Shown here piece after piece: positions 9,478 to 19,098 of a DNA stretch of 64,000 nt. The stretch is taken from the NCBI GenBank assembly GCA_934695325.1, contig CAKUVD010000001.1, positions 430,875 through 494,874 of the forward strand, given 5' to 3'. Each line of letters begins with the position of its first letter. Position 1 is the first letter of the stretch. Source of the stretch: an uncultured Bacteroidales bacterium. Lineage in GTDB: Bacteria; Bacteroidota; Bacteroidia; Bacteroidales; UBA932. The position numbers and the translations under genes were made by a program. The notes beneath the pieces were generated by a model. The model ran no database searches and was not told where the DNA came from. It worked only from the letters and a program-made list of their open reading frames with translations.

Positions 9478-12400
9478 TTAGAATGTAATATCAATACCAA
9501 ATGTAAAGGTCTTCTGCCAAGGATACCACAATCTGTTTGCATCTGTCTGATTTCCGTCGCTATCCACACGTGTGAACGCTCCTTCTGGATCAATCGTAGG
9601 ATTGATTTTCTTAATCGGAGACCAATAGGCAAGGTTCTCTCCAGTGAAATATGCACGCACTTTTTCGATGCCTATCTTCTTGGTGAGATTCTGTGGCACG
9701 GTATACCCGACAGTAAGATTCTTGAATCTGAGATATCTTACATTCTGAAGATACTTCGTGTTGAATACTGCGAGCGGTGATTTTCCATTATTGGAATAAT
9801 ATGCTCTCGGCCTCGGGAAATAAGCGTCTGGATTATCTTCAGACCATACTTTCTTCATAAAGTCTTTCTGAATGTATGAAGCAAATCCTCCACCGTAAGG
9901 GCCCCAGAAAGTACGGGCCTCACTCGTAGGATACCAATAGTGATTTCCGGTTCCCTGGAAGAAAGCGGAAATGTCAAATCCGTAGAAATCAAAACCGAAA
10001 GTGAAACCATACTGAAGACTAGGAAGAGAATTACCGATAACCTTACGGTCTCCCGGCTTGTCTACAGTGTTGCTGCCGAAACTGATTTTGCCGTCGCCGT
10101 CTCTATCCACGAAGCGAAGATCTCCGGCACGCCATCCATCAGGCATATAACTCATATTGAAATATGACAGGTCTACATTCTGAGCATACTCTCTGGCCTC
10201 TTCATCTGTAGCAAACAATCCATCGACTTCAAAGCCCCAGATCTCACCTAGCCTCATTCCTTTATAATAGAGAGGGCTTGCGGCAAGAGACTTGTTGTCA
10301 TTTGAATACTTGGTTATAATCGACTTATAGTCACTCAATGTCGCTTTCACGAAATAACCGAAAGGTTTGTTGGCTACCTTGAACTGATCCCTCCAGCCAA
10401 GAGACAATTCATATCCTGATGTACGAAGGTCTGAACTATTTGTCTTAGGAGCCGTCGCCCCATAGACTCCAGGCAGGTCAAGACCGACAGAAAGCATACC
10501 TTCTGTAGTACGGATATAACCTTCCGCCGTAAGAGAAAGCCTATCCTGAAGGAATGACGCATCTACACCGACATTATACTGACGTGATGTCTCCCACGTA
10601 AGGTCTGACGCATTCGGAGATGAGATGCTTGCATATTTGTCAGATGTAGTGCCACCGAATGTTATGCCAGAGAAGTTATGCAGCGAAATTGTTCTCAGGT
10701 ACTGATAATTGCTGACATTCTGGTTTCCGAGGCTACCCATAGATGCTCTCAGTTTCAGATTGCTCAGCACCTTATGTGAAGGATCCATCCACGGCTCTTC
10801 AGAAATTCTCCAACCGAGAGATGCAGACGGGAAAAATCCCCAGCGAGAACCGCTTGCAAAACGAGAAGAACCATCATAACGGCCACTGACTTCGGCAAGA
10901 TATTTACCTTTATAATCGTAATTGAGCCTTCCGAATACTCCGGCAAGAGCATACTCTGATTGTCCTCCGGCAACACTCGTAAGAATAGCTCCGGAATCAT
11001 CCGGGCCGACCAAATCAAAGTCGCTCAAGTTATTTGAAAGCAAGTGCTGTCCTTCAGCCCAGACTTTCTTATATGCCTGCGTCTCATAGTTAAAACCAGC
11101 CATAGCGGTTACGTGGTGAGCATTCTTGAATGTTTCCTCATACGTAGCGTATATATTCGTAGCATAGTAGTTCCACGTTCTGATTTCCTCATCAAGAGCA
11201 TCTTTACCTGCCCCAGTCACGTATATATCCTGACTATTAGGGCCAGATGAACCGATGATATTCGTAGTCCTGTTCGTATTTCTGTTTTGGTAAGTACGAT
11301 AGGTGAAGTTCGCAATGATATTAAATGTCTTGAACGGCGTAATCTTCAACTCTGTCGTATTTGCGAAATCCGTTTTGAACTGATTGTTGATGTTGTCCTT
11401 GTTTCCGAATACGATATGGCGTCCGTTTGCGACACGACCGGAACCCGTCATAATGAAATCAGACTGAGCGACCCAAGTTCCATCAGGGTTCTTGAGCGGG
11501 AACATCGGAAGCGCATGTGTCGCACTGTAGGCAATCGCATTCTCGACGCCGCCGACACCGACGTACTTATAGGTAGAACTGAAATAAGAAGTATTATTGG
11601 AGAGTTTAGCCCATTTCGTGATATTGAAATCGAGTTTCGCTCTCATATTATACTTATTATAGATGTCCGGATTCTGTTTCAATATACCGACCTGTCTGTC
11701 ATAGGCACCAGACACATAATAATTGACACCTTTCGAGCCACCGCTGAAAGACACGTTATACTGCTGTGTCGGATGGGTATCCGTAAAGAGCTCGTGATAC
11801 CAGTCAGTATTGGCATAGTAAACATACTTATCCTTTCCACCTCTGTTCTGGATAGTAACCCACGGACGGTCAGGATTCTCTGTCTTGTCATTTACACGGG
11901 CCAGGAGCTCTGCCATATCATCATCAGTATAGTTGATATACTTTCCTTTACCGGCTGTCTGCCAGAACAGGTTGTGGATATATGTTCCCCAGTAACCAGA
12001 AGTAATGAACTCTGTAGAAGTCGTAGGTGCTTCCCAACCCCATTTTGCACTGACACGTGCCTTAGCCTTGCCGTCTGAGGTTTTTCCAGATTTAGTAGTC
12101 ACGAGTATGACACCGAAAGCCGCACGCGCACCATATACTGCCGCGGCAGAGATATCCTTGATGACAGAAATTGACTGAACGTCATTAGGATTCACCCTTG
12201 CGATGTCACCCTCGACACCGTCAATCAATACCAGAGGTGCCGTGGCAGACTCTCCGATGCCATTGATTGACGCAATTCCTCGGATGTTCAATGTGGCAGA
12301 ACTACCAGGGACACCGCTTGAGGTGGTGATGTTAAGTCCAGGAACAGAGCCCTGAAGCATTGTTGAAAGGTTGTGAGAAGAACGATCCTGAAGTTGTTTG

Positions 12401-12789
12401 TCATCCACGACAGATATGGCGCCAGTAAGGTTCACCTTCTTCTGTGTACCGTAGCCGACGACGACGGTCTCGTTCAAGGTCATATTGTCTTCTTCAAGTA
12501 CGACATTGACAGAAGACTTGGATGCCGGGACATTGACCTTCCTGGCCGTATAGCCAAGGGAGGACACCTCCAGGACTACATCCCCGGAAGGGACCGGCAT
12601 AGAGAAATTACCGTCCACGTCAGTTGTCGTTCCGGTATTGGTCCCGGATATCATTACTGCCGCTCCGATAAGAGGTTGCTGCTGGTTGTCCAGGACTTTT
12701 CCGGACACCGTCCTGTTCTGTGCAAAGGCACCAATGCAGGCAGCCAATGTCAGAAGCAGAGTCACAGCAAAGGTTTTAAAGACTCTCAT
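9478..12789 (-). CDS. SusC/RagA-family TonB-dependent outer-membrane transporter
   Basis: The protein has 1103 residues. A Sec signal peptide ends near AFAQ (about residue 24). A carboxypeptidase-regulatory-like domain follows (about 27-100), then a TonB-box-like ETVVVGYG near residue 108, a plug domain containing the SusC signature LIDGVEGD and VIKDISAAAVYGARAAFGV, and a barrel ending in FGIDITF. It would move a ligand captured by the SusD lid across the outer membrane using TonB energy. It lies between a phosphoesterase gene and susD in one minus-strand operon. Length and architecture are normal. Confidence 0.95.
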   Translation of the reverse strand: MRVFKTFAVTLLLTLAACIGAFAQNRTVSGKVLDNQQQPLIGAAVMISGTNTGTTTDVDGNFSMPVPSGDVVLEVSSLGYTARKVNVPASKSSVNVVLEEDNMTLNETVVVGYGTQKKVNLTGAISVVDDKQLQDRSSHNLSTMLQGSVPGLNITTSSGVPGSSATLNIRGIASINGIGESATAPLVLIDGVEGDIARVNPNDVQSISVIKDISAAAVYGARAAFGVILVTTKSGKTSDGKAKARVSAKWGWEAPTTSTEFITSGYWGTYIHNLFWQTAGKGKYINYTDDDMAELLARVNDKTENPDRPWVTIQNRGGKDKYVYYANTDWYHELFTDTHPTQQYNVSFSGGSKGVNYYVSGAYDRQVGILKQNPDIYNKYNMRAKLDFNITKWAKLSNNTSYFSSTYKYVGVGGVENAIAYSATHALPMFPLKNPDGTWVAQSDFIMTGSGRVANGRHIVFGNKDNINNQFKTDFANTTELKITPFKTFNIIANFTYRTYQNRNTNRTTNIIGSSGPNSQDIYVTGAGKDALDEEIRTWNYYATNIYATYEETFKNAHHVTAMAGFNYETQAYKKVWAEGQHLLSNNLSDFDLVGPDDSGAILTSVAGGQSEYALAGVFGRLNYDYKGKYLAEVSGRYDGSSRFASGSRWGFFPSASLGWRISEEPWMDPSHKVLSNLKLRASMGSLGNQNVSNYQYLRTISLHNFSGITFGGTTSDKYASISSPNASDLTWETSRQYNVGVDASFLQDRLSLTAEGYIRTTEGMLSVGLDLPGVYGATAPKTNSSDLRTSGYELSLGWRDQFKVANKPFGYFVKATLSDYKSIITKYSNDNKSLAASPLYYKGMRLGEIWGFEVDGLFATDEEAREYAQNVDLSYFNMSYMPDGWRAGDLRFVDRDGDGKISFGSNTVDKPGDRKVIGNSLPSLQYGFTFGFDFYGFDISAFFQGTGNHYWYPTSEARTFWGPYGGGFASYIQKDFMKKVWSEDNPDAYFPRPRAYYSNNGKSPLAVFNTKYLQNVRYLRFKNLTVGYTVPQNLTKKIGIEKVRAYFTGENLAYWSPIKKINPTIDPEGAFTRVDSDGNQTDANRLWYPWQKTFTFGIDITF

Positions 12790-12844
12790 AAAATTGGTTT
12801 TTTGGTTTGTATTTATAAATGGTAATCGTCAGCAAATCGCGACA

Positions 12845-14824
12845 TCAATATGCCTTGAGCTGCGCATCGGTCAATGCATTGAAAGCCTTTGGCCTGGCCA
12901 TATTCTCCTTATATACATTTCCGAACGAGTCCGTGACCGTAATAGTCAGGTCCACTTCCGCATTGTCCGCCTTCACCTTGAAGAAATGAGGCATCTTATT
13001 CTCGGTCACAAAACTTGGAGTAGAAGTGACATTGGCCTTATTGAATCTCTTGACGGTCAAAGCCTTTACGTGAAGAGGATCATATGCTGCGCACTTGGTA
13101 TATTCCAATTCTTTTCCAGTCTCATCAGTAACCTTCAATGTCCAATCAGAGCTCCAGTTCCAGATGTTGATGAGAACCTCGTTGCTTTGGCTCTTAGAAT
13201 AAGCATTCACATACTTCGCGAAGACAAGTTTCATCGCAGCATCCGTAAGTTCCGGCACATCATCGTATGAGAACGATACATTATTGAGGTCATACGAGCG
13301 GAACTGGTAACTTTCATCCTTGGCGGTAGCCTTATATCTCCATCTCATATCAGTACCGTTGATATCCCAGACGCTGTATCCGCCAGGAGCACCGTCCAGA
13401 CTGACATAGACTCCGTCCGTAAGGTTTCCGGACCACCACCACGACGCACAGATGGCACCGGCATTATGCTCATAAGTATCTGTCGCCCCGAGAGATGCAG
13501 TCTCCGAAGGAAGAGCGTTGAAAATCGTATGTGTATGTCCCGTCACATAATGAACCTTATACCCCTTTACGGCATCGAACAACGCCTTCGTGCTGGAGGC
13601 ATCGTGGTCTATCTTATATGCTTTGCTCCCATTAGGGTAGAATATCTGTGCGTGAGTCGTGATTATAAGAGGCGTGCTCTTGTCCACATACTGAAGATCT
13701 TTCTTGAGCCAGTCAATCTGCTCCTGAGGAAGCGCTTTCACATAGTCGCGGTCACCACCCTTGTAGTTCTTGCAATCAATGTCATCCACTACGATATAAT
13801 GGACTTTCCCGATGTTGAAAGAGTAGTAGTCCGGGGCAATGTTATCCACATACGGAATCTTCGCATTCCAGTTTCCTATGGCATTCATATCATTGTCGTG
13901 GTTACCCATCGTATGATATATAAGGATACCCGAAAGACGCTTGTTTATATCCTGCACATAATCAGGAAGTTTGTAGTACTTATTGCTATACCAGTATATG
14001 TCCCAGGTCATATCGCCAAGAGTTATGGCGTACATCTTCTCGCTCTTGTGCGAGTCCATATAGTTGTTCAGTTCATTAGTGAACACGGTGAACTGAGTGA
14101 GATCATTCGTCCTGTTCGCAAGATGCATATCTCCGAGGAAGAACACCTTATACTTGTCCTGGTCATCTACCTTGGTCAAGACGAAATCAGCCCGCTCCGC
14201 AGTAAGACTGCTCTTGGTCAATGCAGCATAAATTTTAGGAAGCACGCCTTCCGCAGCCGGCTCGTAGCCGGAAGGAACGGACATAAAGACATACTTGAGC
14301 TGCTTCTTTGACTGGAGCTGATATATTCCGTCCTGATCAGTACGTACGACCTCGAAGCCATCAGAGACCACGACATCAGCCACGCCATTGCCGTCACAAG
14401 AAATTTTGCCATATACGGTCGAACCCGTAGCCGGCTCGACACCGTCGCCGGAGATTGTGACACTCATCGTGCCCATCATCTTGGACTGCTTGCCTCTCTT
14501 TATGTAGATATTATACGAATCAGATACGATTCCATCGAACAATGATACAGTGAAAGACTTGCTTGTGACAGATATGATGTCACAGACGAATTCCTTCTTG
14601 AGAGAGTTTTCAAAGACAATCTTGTCAGACTCCAGAGGAGCCTTGCCGAACTGCACCCTGAAATCGAATGTCCTTGCGCCGAAATCGACAGTGGCCTCCT
14701 CTGGAACCCTGAACTGGACATCAATGGAGCCGTTATTTTCCGCCCCCCCCTTTTCGCCGCAGGCGGTCATCGCCAAACCTGCAAGGCAGAGAATGACAGA
14801 CAAAAGAATGCTGAATCTTTTCAT
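12845..14824 (-). CDS. Calcineurin-like metallophosphoesterase lipoprotein, first gene of the SusCD operon
   Basis: The protein has 659 residues with a lipoprotein signal ending in AMTAC (C22). The N-terminal part to about residue 220 looks like a beta-sandwich followed by the small metallophosphatase N-terminal domain. The catalytic domain shows all metal-binding motifs in order: GDMH (D232, H234), GDMTWD, GNHDND, a histidine in TTHAQ and GHTHT. A C-terminal beta domain follows. The fold cleaves phosphomono- or diesters with two metal ions. Its place 55 bases upstream of susC, with a good promoter in front, suggests it dephosphorylates or cleaves the substrate imported by this system. The actual substrate is unknown. 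Confidence 0.88.
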   Translation of the reverse strand: MKRFSILLSVILCLAGLAMTACGEKGGAENNGSIDVQFRVPEEATVDFGARTFDFRVQFGKAPLESDKIVFENSLKKEFVCDIISVTSKSFTVSLFDGIVSDSYNIYIKRGKQSKMMGTMSVTISGDGVEPATGSTVYGKISCDGNGVADVVVSDGFEVVRTDQDGIYQLQSKKQLKYVFMSVPSGYEPAAEGVLPKIYAALTKSSLTAERADFVLTKVDDQDKYKVFFLGDMHLANRTNDLTQFTVFTNELNNYMDSHKSEKMYAITLGDMTWDIYWYSNKYYKLPDYVQDINKRLSGILIYHTMGNHDNDMNAIGNWNAKIPYVDNIAPDYYSFNIGKVHYIVVDDIDCKNYKGGDRDYVKALPQEQIDWLKKDLQYVDKSTPLIITTHAQIFYPNGSKAYKIDHDASSTKALFDAVKGYKVHYVTGHTHTIFNALPSETASLGATDTYEHNAGAICASWWWSGNLTDGVYVSLDGAPGGYSVWDINGTDMRWRYKATAKDESYQFRSYDLNNVSFSYDDVPELTDAAMKLVFAKYVNAYSKSQSNEVLINIWNWSSDWTLKVTDETGKELEYTKCAAYDPLHVKALTVKRFNKANVTSTPSFVTENKMPHFFKVKADNAEVDLTITVTDSFGNVYKENMARPKAFNALTDAQLKAY

Positions 14825-14877
14825 CTTGTATCGCGCTTGTAATGTTTTATATTTTTAGATAAAATTCGTTTCGAAAG

Positions 14878-14907
14878 CAAATTTAGGTCTTTTTTTATAA
14901 TTTCAAA
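14878..14907 (-). promoter_or_regulatory. Promoter of the phosphoesterase-susCD operon
   Basis: The minus strand has a -33 TTTG (14904-14907) and a -7 TAAATTTG (14878-14885) separated by 18 bases, a good match to the Bacteroidetes promoter. The predicted leader is about 45 bases. The 400-base gap between 14825 and 15225 holds only this promoter, the tRNA-Gly gene and its promoter. Confidence 0.65.
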
Positions 14908-15058
14908 AGTTTTAAACCCTTTTTCAGGGGCCAAACATAAGTTTGTAACATTTTGAACAAAACTGCAACAATTTCGGCGTACCGATAAAAACAAAAAGTC
15001 GAAACGATCACGGATACCCGTATATCGAATCGACTTAATGTTCAATTCAAGTGTCTTG

Positions 15059-15131
15059 AGCGGAAAACGGGACTCGGACCCGCGACCTTCGGCTTGGGAA
15101 GCCAACGCTCTACCAGCTGAGCTATTTCCGC
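15059..15131 (-). tRNA. tRNA-Gly (anticodon CCC)
   Basis: The minus strand folds as a 73-base cloverleaf. Acceptor GCGGAAA pairs with TTTCCGC, the D-arm begins with GCTC, the anticodon stem TTGGC/GCCGA encloses the loop TTCCCAA, and the T-arm is GCGGG-TCCGAGT-CCCGT. The anticodon at loop positions 3-5 is CCC. CCA is not encoded. Confidence 0.93.
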
Positions 15132-15164
15132 AACATAACCGTCAGTGATTTCCCAACGGTTCTG

Positions 15165-15172
15165 CAAATATA
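15165..15172 (-). promoter_or_regulatory. -7 element of the tRNA-Gly gene
   Basis: TATATTTG on the minus strand ends 33 bases before the tRNA 5' end, a suitable position for its promoter. Confidence 0.5.
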
Positions 15173-15225
15173 ATCATTAAAATTCGTTTTGCAATAGAAA
15201 ATCGAACATTCACATAAGAAGCTGC

Positions 15226-16362
15226 CTATTCCAAGACATATTCAGTCACATTCTTCACTCCTGGAATACCATAATAAGATTCGACGATGTCGCCCTTCAG
15301 ATAGACTTTCCTTTTCAAGTTCTCAGGATGATCCACAAGATTTAAGGCGTCACGGATACTCCCTTTGAGCAGCTGTACTGAAATACACGATTCTTTTTCC
15401 GATACTGACGTCCTGCCGGCGACAGCGATGTTTGTATTCGAGGTGAATGGCTCGTCGAAAGATATGGATGCGGATGTCATATCTCCGCCCACGATATAGC
15501 CATACACCCACACATCCTCGGCACCCAGTTCAGACTTCGCCTGAGAGACATTGTAGGCCGCATCCCGAGAAGAGCCGCCCGATGAACCTCCCGAAGAAGA
15601 GCCTGAGCCGCCGATGACAAAGGAATCCTTAATCCACGTCCTGGACGTATCCACAGATATATGCAAAGTTCCACCGGAAGATGCGGAAGCAGATGGGGCG
15701 GACACACTGACATCAAAAATCTGTTTTGCTTTCAAGTATTTAGTGAACAGAGTCTTATCCTTTCCCGCACTGTTCAGGACCAACGAGACATTCCCTGGAG
15801 AGAAATAGGCCACCCGCTTCTCGGAATAGCCATACATCAATTTTCCGTCAGCAGACTTCACGAACAGCACCCCGTCCGGATACGAAGTCAGAAAGTTCTG
15901 CGATATCTTGAGCCTGATGCCGGCGTTCATCTGCTCACAGGCGAGATGTACATCCACTGCCTTGTCAGACGGAACGACAACGCACTGATCATCACCATAT
16001 AATGGTGCCGCGAAAGCCGGCTTGCTGAATGTTCCGGAGCGAACCGATATATTATATGTACCAGACTTCACAACGAGTTTTTCCGGAGAGTCCCCATATT
16101 TTCCGTCATATATCACGGAGCCGTCAGCACCGGCGACTTTCAGAAGAAACTCAGACGTATCCGGGACACGTTCTCCAGACACTTTAGTCCTGGAATAGGA
16201 TAGCTCATCGAAGTGAAGGCGCAACGTACCGCTACCGGATGAATCGTCAGGGCCGATGCGACGGCACGACTGCGGTAGCAGAAACGAGACGCAAAAGGAC
16301 ATTGAAACCGTAAACAGGATCACAGCCTTCCTCGAGGCTGCGGAGTAATTGATTTTTCGCAT
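15226..16362 (-). CDS. Cell-surface lipoprotein with DUF4493-like and OB-fold (DUF6359-like) parts
   Basis: The protein has 378 residues. A hydrophobic N-terminus ends in LPQSC (C33), an imperfect lipobox. Residues 45-240 resemble the DUF4493 type of Bacteroidales surface proteins, with the LRLHFDELSYSRTKV start and a GTYNISVRSG strand. A Gly/Ser linker near 250-268 leads to an OB-like module at about 270-378 with VYGYIVGGD and KVYLKGDIVESYYG. No enzymatic motif is seen. The gene is monocistronic, preceded by an unusual nested inverted repeat and followed by tRNA-Gly. Function is unknown; surface display is inferred from the signal. Confidence 0.7.
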   Translation of the reverse strand: MRKINYSAASRKAVILFTVSMSFCVSFLLPQSCRRIGPDDSSGSGTLRLHFDELSYSRTKVSGERVPDTSEFLLKVAGADGSVIYDGKYGDSPEKLVVKSGTYNISVRSGTFSKPAFAAPLYGDDQCVVVPSDKAVDVHLACEQMNAGIRLKISQNFLTSYPDGVLFVKSADGKLMYGYSEKRVAYFSPGNVSLVLNSAGKDKTLFTKYLKAKQIFDVSVSAPSASASSGGTLHISVDTSRTWIKDSFVIGGSGSSSGGSSGGSSRDAAYNVSQAKSELGAEDVWVYGYIVGGDMTSASISFDEPFTSNTNIAVAGRTSVSEKESCISVQLLKGSIRDALNLVDHPENLKRKVYLKGDIVESYYGIPGVKNVTEYVLE

Positions 16363-16411
16363 AGCAACAATTTTTGTTTCCGCGAAACTATGACAATTAT
16401 CCGCAAAAGAA

Positions 16412-16484
16412 TTTAAGATTCAACAAAACTGACATTTAAGATTTCCACATCGGAAATTTAAATGGAATTTTGAAGAATCTTAAA
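16412..16484. repeat. Nested AT-rich inverted repeats upstream of the OB-fold lipoprotein gene
   Basis: Outer arms are TTTAAGATTCAACAAAA (16412-16428) and TTTTGAAGAATCTTAAA (16468-16484). Inner arms are ATTTAAGATTTCC (16434-16446) and GGAAATTTAAAT (16452-16463). The core TTTAAGATT occurs twice direct and once inverted. It lies between the pcrA stop and the lipoprotein start, so it could be an operator array or an AT-rich terminator. Confidence 0.6.
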
Positions 16485-16512
16485 CGAAGTCCGACAAAAA
16501 GCAGCTAACTTG

Positions 16513-19023
16513 TCAGTTTTTAGCCACTCTGATCTTGGCGTACTTGAGAAGCAGTATCTTCTCCCCGAAATCGTCGAAGTCAATCCTGGCCTTCAGGTCT
16601 GTCCCATTTCCGCTTATCTGCCGGATGACGCCGAAACCGAACCTGTTATGCTCTATGCGCTGCCCTACTTTCAGGTCAAGGACGGATACCGGAGTGAAAT
16701 CATCTGATGAAGAAGCGCCATTGACCGGTCGCATAGCTGGAGCCTGACGTTGGGACACCGACGATGCCGGTCTCAGAGGTTTCCCTGTGACAGGTGAAAC
16801 CGGTGGCGTACGTCTGACCACCTTCACAGGACCAGATTCGCCATAACCGTGCGAGGCCTCGGGTGAAGAGAACTGCCGACTGTAGTTCTGACGACCGCCG
16901 GCAAACCGTGAGCCTGTGCCGAACCTCGAGCCAAATCCCCGGAACCCGAAATCCCCGGAATCAGCATTGTCCGAATCCTCATCGCGAAGCGGGTTGTCAA
17001 TATAATTAGAATCAATTTCGTGAACAAAACGGCTCGGGGCGTTCTGCTCGTGTTTTCCGTTACGCATCCTTGTCGTCGCAAACGACAGGTTCACAGCGAC
17101 TTTCGCCCTCGTGAGCGCCACATAGAACAGCCTGCGTTCCTCCTCAATCTGTGAAGAATCCGAAAAAGAGCCCCCGGAAGGGAATATGTTCTCCTCCATC
17201 CCAGCGACATAGACATACGGGAACTCCAGACCTTTGGACGAATGCACCGTCATCAGCGTTATCTTGTTGGCAGCGTCCTCATCGGCAGAGATGTCTATGG
17301 CGCTGAGCAATGATATGTCTTCCAGGAAATCCCCTAATGTGACCAATGGAAGCTCGCTGTCAGATATTGATTCCACATCCGTCACATTCTCGTCAGCGAG
17401 CATCTCTTCCCTATACTGGTTCTGTCTGTCCTCGACAAAGCTCTTTATGCTGTTAAGGAGCTCCTCGATGTTCGCCGCACGTGACTGGCTCTCCACGGAG
17501 TTGTCACTCTTGAACGAAGCATAGAGGCCTGACTGCGTCGAAAGCATATTCGCCACCGTAAAAGCGTCATCCAGGGCGAGACGAGAATTTGCTGACGCTA
17601 TCATATCACGGAACGCCATTATACGCCCGGCAGCACCGGATTTCACACCGGCCGCCTCCAGGACCGAGGGTTCACAGGCATTGAAAAGGGATATTCTCCG
17701 GGACAATGCCGCATTGACAAGAGCCTCCTCGGAAGTGGCGCCGATACCTCTGGCCGGGGTGTTCAGCACTCGCCTGAAAGACTCGTCGTCATTAGGATTG
17801 ACCGCCAGTTTCAGGTATGCCATCATATCCTTCACCTCCGCCCTGTCGAAAAACGAATTGCCGGACACAATCATATACGGGAGATTTCTCTTACGCAACG
17901 CCTCCTCCAACGCACGAGACTGGGAATTCGTCCTGTAAAGTATCGCAAAATCCTGATACTGACAATGATCTTTTTCCATTCTGGAAATTATGGACGAGGC
18001 TATGAGAAGCGCCTCTTCCTGCTCTGTATAAGCCTTTATCAGGTGAATCCTGTCGCCCTCCGGGCCTTTCGAGAAACACTTCTTCGGAATCCTTGACGAG
18101 TTTTTCTCGATCACGGAATTCGCCGCGTCCACAATGACCTGAGTGGACCGGTAGTTCTGCTCCAGGCGGAACAGCTTACAGTCCGGATAGTCCTTCTGAA
18201 AATTCAGTATATTCTCTATTTTCGCACCCCTGAACGCATATATGGACTGAGAATCATCACCGACCACACAGATGTTCCTGTGGACTTGGCTCAGTTTCTT
18301 CAGGATGAGGTACTGTGCGAAGTTCGTATCCTGGTACTCATCCACAAGGATGTAGTCAAACCGGGATGACACAGACGACAGAGCTTCTTCATTGTCCTTG
18401 AGCAATATGTTCATATTCAAGAGGATATCATCGAAATCCATAACACCGGCCTGTTTGCACTTTGCGGCGTATAGTGCATATATATTGCAGATTTCAGGCT
18501 TCTTTGCGTGCGTATCATTGGCTATGGCCTGCGCATTTCTCTTGTACATTTCCGGAGTCACGAGATTGTTCTTCGCCATAGATATGCGGCTGAGGACATC
18601 CTTCGGCTTGTATATCTTGTCGTCCAGCTTCAGTTCTTTCAGGCACGATTTTATGGCGCTGATTGAATCACCTGTGTCATATATCGTAAAAGACGGAGGG
18701 TAGCCGAGACTCTCCGCGAACTCTCTCAGAAAACGGATGAACACAGAATGGAACGTGCCCATATAAAGCCTGCGGGCCTTTTTCTCGCCGACCATCGCGG
18801 CAATTCTCTCCTTCATCTCCGCGGCGGCTTTCTTCGTGAATGTCAATGCCAATATACGGTCAGGCTCGCATCCCTTTTCAAGTATATACGCAATCCTCCC
18901 GGTAAGCACCCTGGTCTTCCCCGCACCTGCTCCGGCCACTATCAGAACCGGTCCTTCTGTCTGGCTCACCGCAGCCCTCTGCTGAGTGTCAAGCCCCTCT
19001 AATATAGCACTGTTGTTTGTCAT
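16513..19023 (-). CDS. pcrA: ATP-dependent 3'-5' DNA helicase, PcrA/UvrD family
   Basis: The protein has 836 residues. Superfamily 1A motifs are present: Walker A AGAGAGKT (30-37), Walker B VDEYQDT near residue 230, GDDSQSIYAFRGA, motif IV QNYRST and motif VI ALTRAK. The N-terminal LDTQQRAAV is the usual Q-motif region. The C-terminus ends with a KVGQRIEHNRFGFGVI module, the PcrA/UvrD tail that contacts RNA polymerase. A low-complexity Arg/Gly/Ser stretch near 680-730 separates core and tail. It would unwind DNA in repair and replication restart. A near-consensus -7 (TAATTTCG, minus strand 19032-19039) leaves a leader of only a few bases. Confidence 0.93.
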   Translation of the reverse strand: MTNNSAILEGLDTQQRAAVSQTEGPVLIVAGAGAGKTRVLTGRIAYILEKGCEPDRILALTFTKKAAAEMKERIAAMVGEKKARRLYMGTFHSVFIRFLREFAESLGYPPSFTIYDTGDSISAIKSCLKELKLDDKIYKPKDVLSRISMAKNNLVTPEMYKRNAQAIANDTHAKKPEICNIYALYAAKCKQAGVMDFDDILLNMNILLKDNEEALSSVSSRFDYILVDEYQDTNFAQYLILKKLSQVHRNICVVGDDSQSIYAFRGAKIENILNFQKDYPDCKLFRLEQNYRSTQVIVDAANSVIEKNSSRIPKKCFSKGPEGDRIHLIKAYTEQEEALLIASSIISRMEKDHCQYQDFAILYRTNSQSRALEEALRKRNLPYMIVSGNSFFDRAEVKDMMAYLKLAVNPNDDESFRRVLNTPARGIGATSEEALVNAALSRRISLFNACEPSVLEAAGVKSGAAGRIMAFRDMIASANSRLALDDAFTVANMLSTQSGLYASFKSDNSVESQSRAANIEELLNSIKSFVEDRQNQYREEMLADENVTDVESISDSELPLVTLGDFLEDISLLSAIDISADEDAANKITLMTVHSSKGLEFPYVYVAGMEENIFPSGGSFSDSSQIEEERRLFYVALTRAKVAVNLSFATTRMRNGKHEQNAPSRFVHEIDSNYIDNPLRDEDSDNADSGDFGFRGFGSRFGTGSRFAGGRQNYSRQFSSPEASHGYGESGPVKVVRRTPPVSPVTGKPLRPASSVSQRQAPAMRPVNGASSSDDFTPVSVLDLKVGQRIEHNRFGFGVIRQISGNGTDLKARIDFDDFGEKILLLKYAKIRVAKN

Positions 19024-19053
19024 AATAAGAGCGAAATTACGAAAAAATTTCAG

Positions 19054-19061
19054 TATATTTG
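19054..19061 (+). promoter_or_regulatory. -7 element of the nqr operon
   Basis: TATATTTG, 37 bases before the nqrA ATG. No clear -33 box. Confidence 0.5.
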
Positions 19062-19098
19062 CGCCGGAAATCCGAAATACTATTAAAGGTTACCTATA

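Noticed and set aside
11287..12078. Open frame of 263 codons on the plus strand, and another at 13466-14311
   Set aside because: Both are antisense to susC and the phosphoesterase gene and show no recognisable domains.
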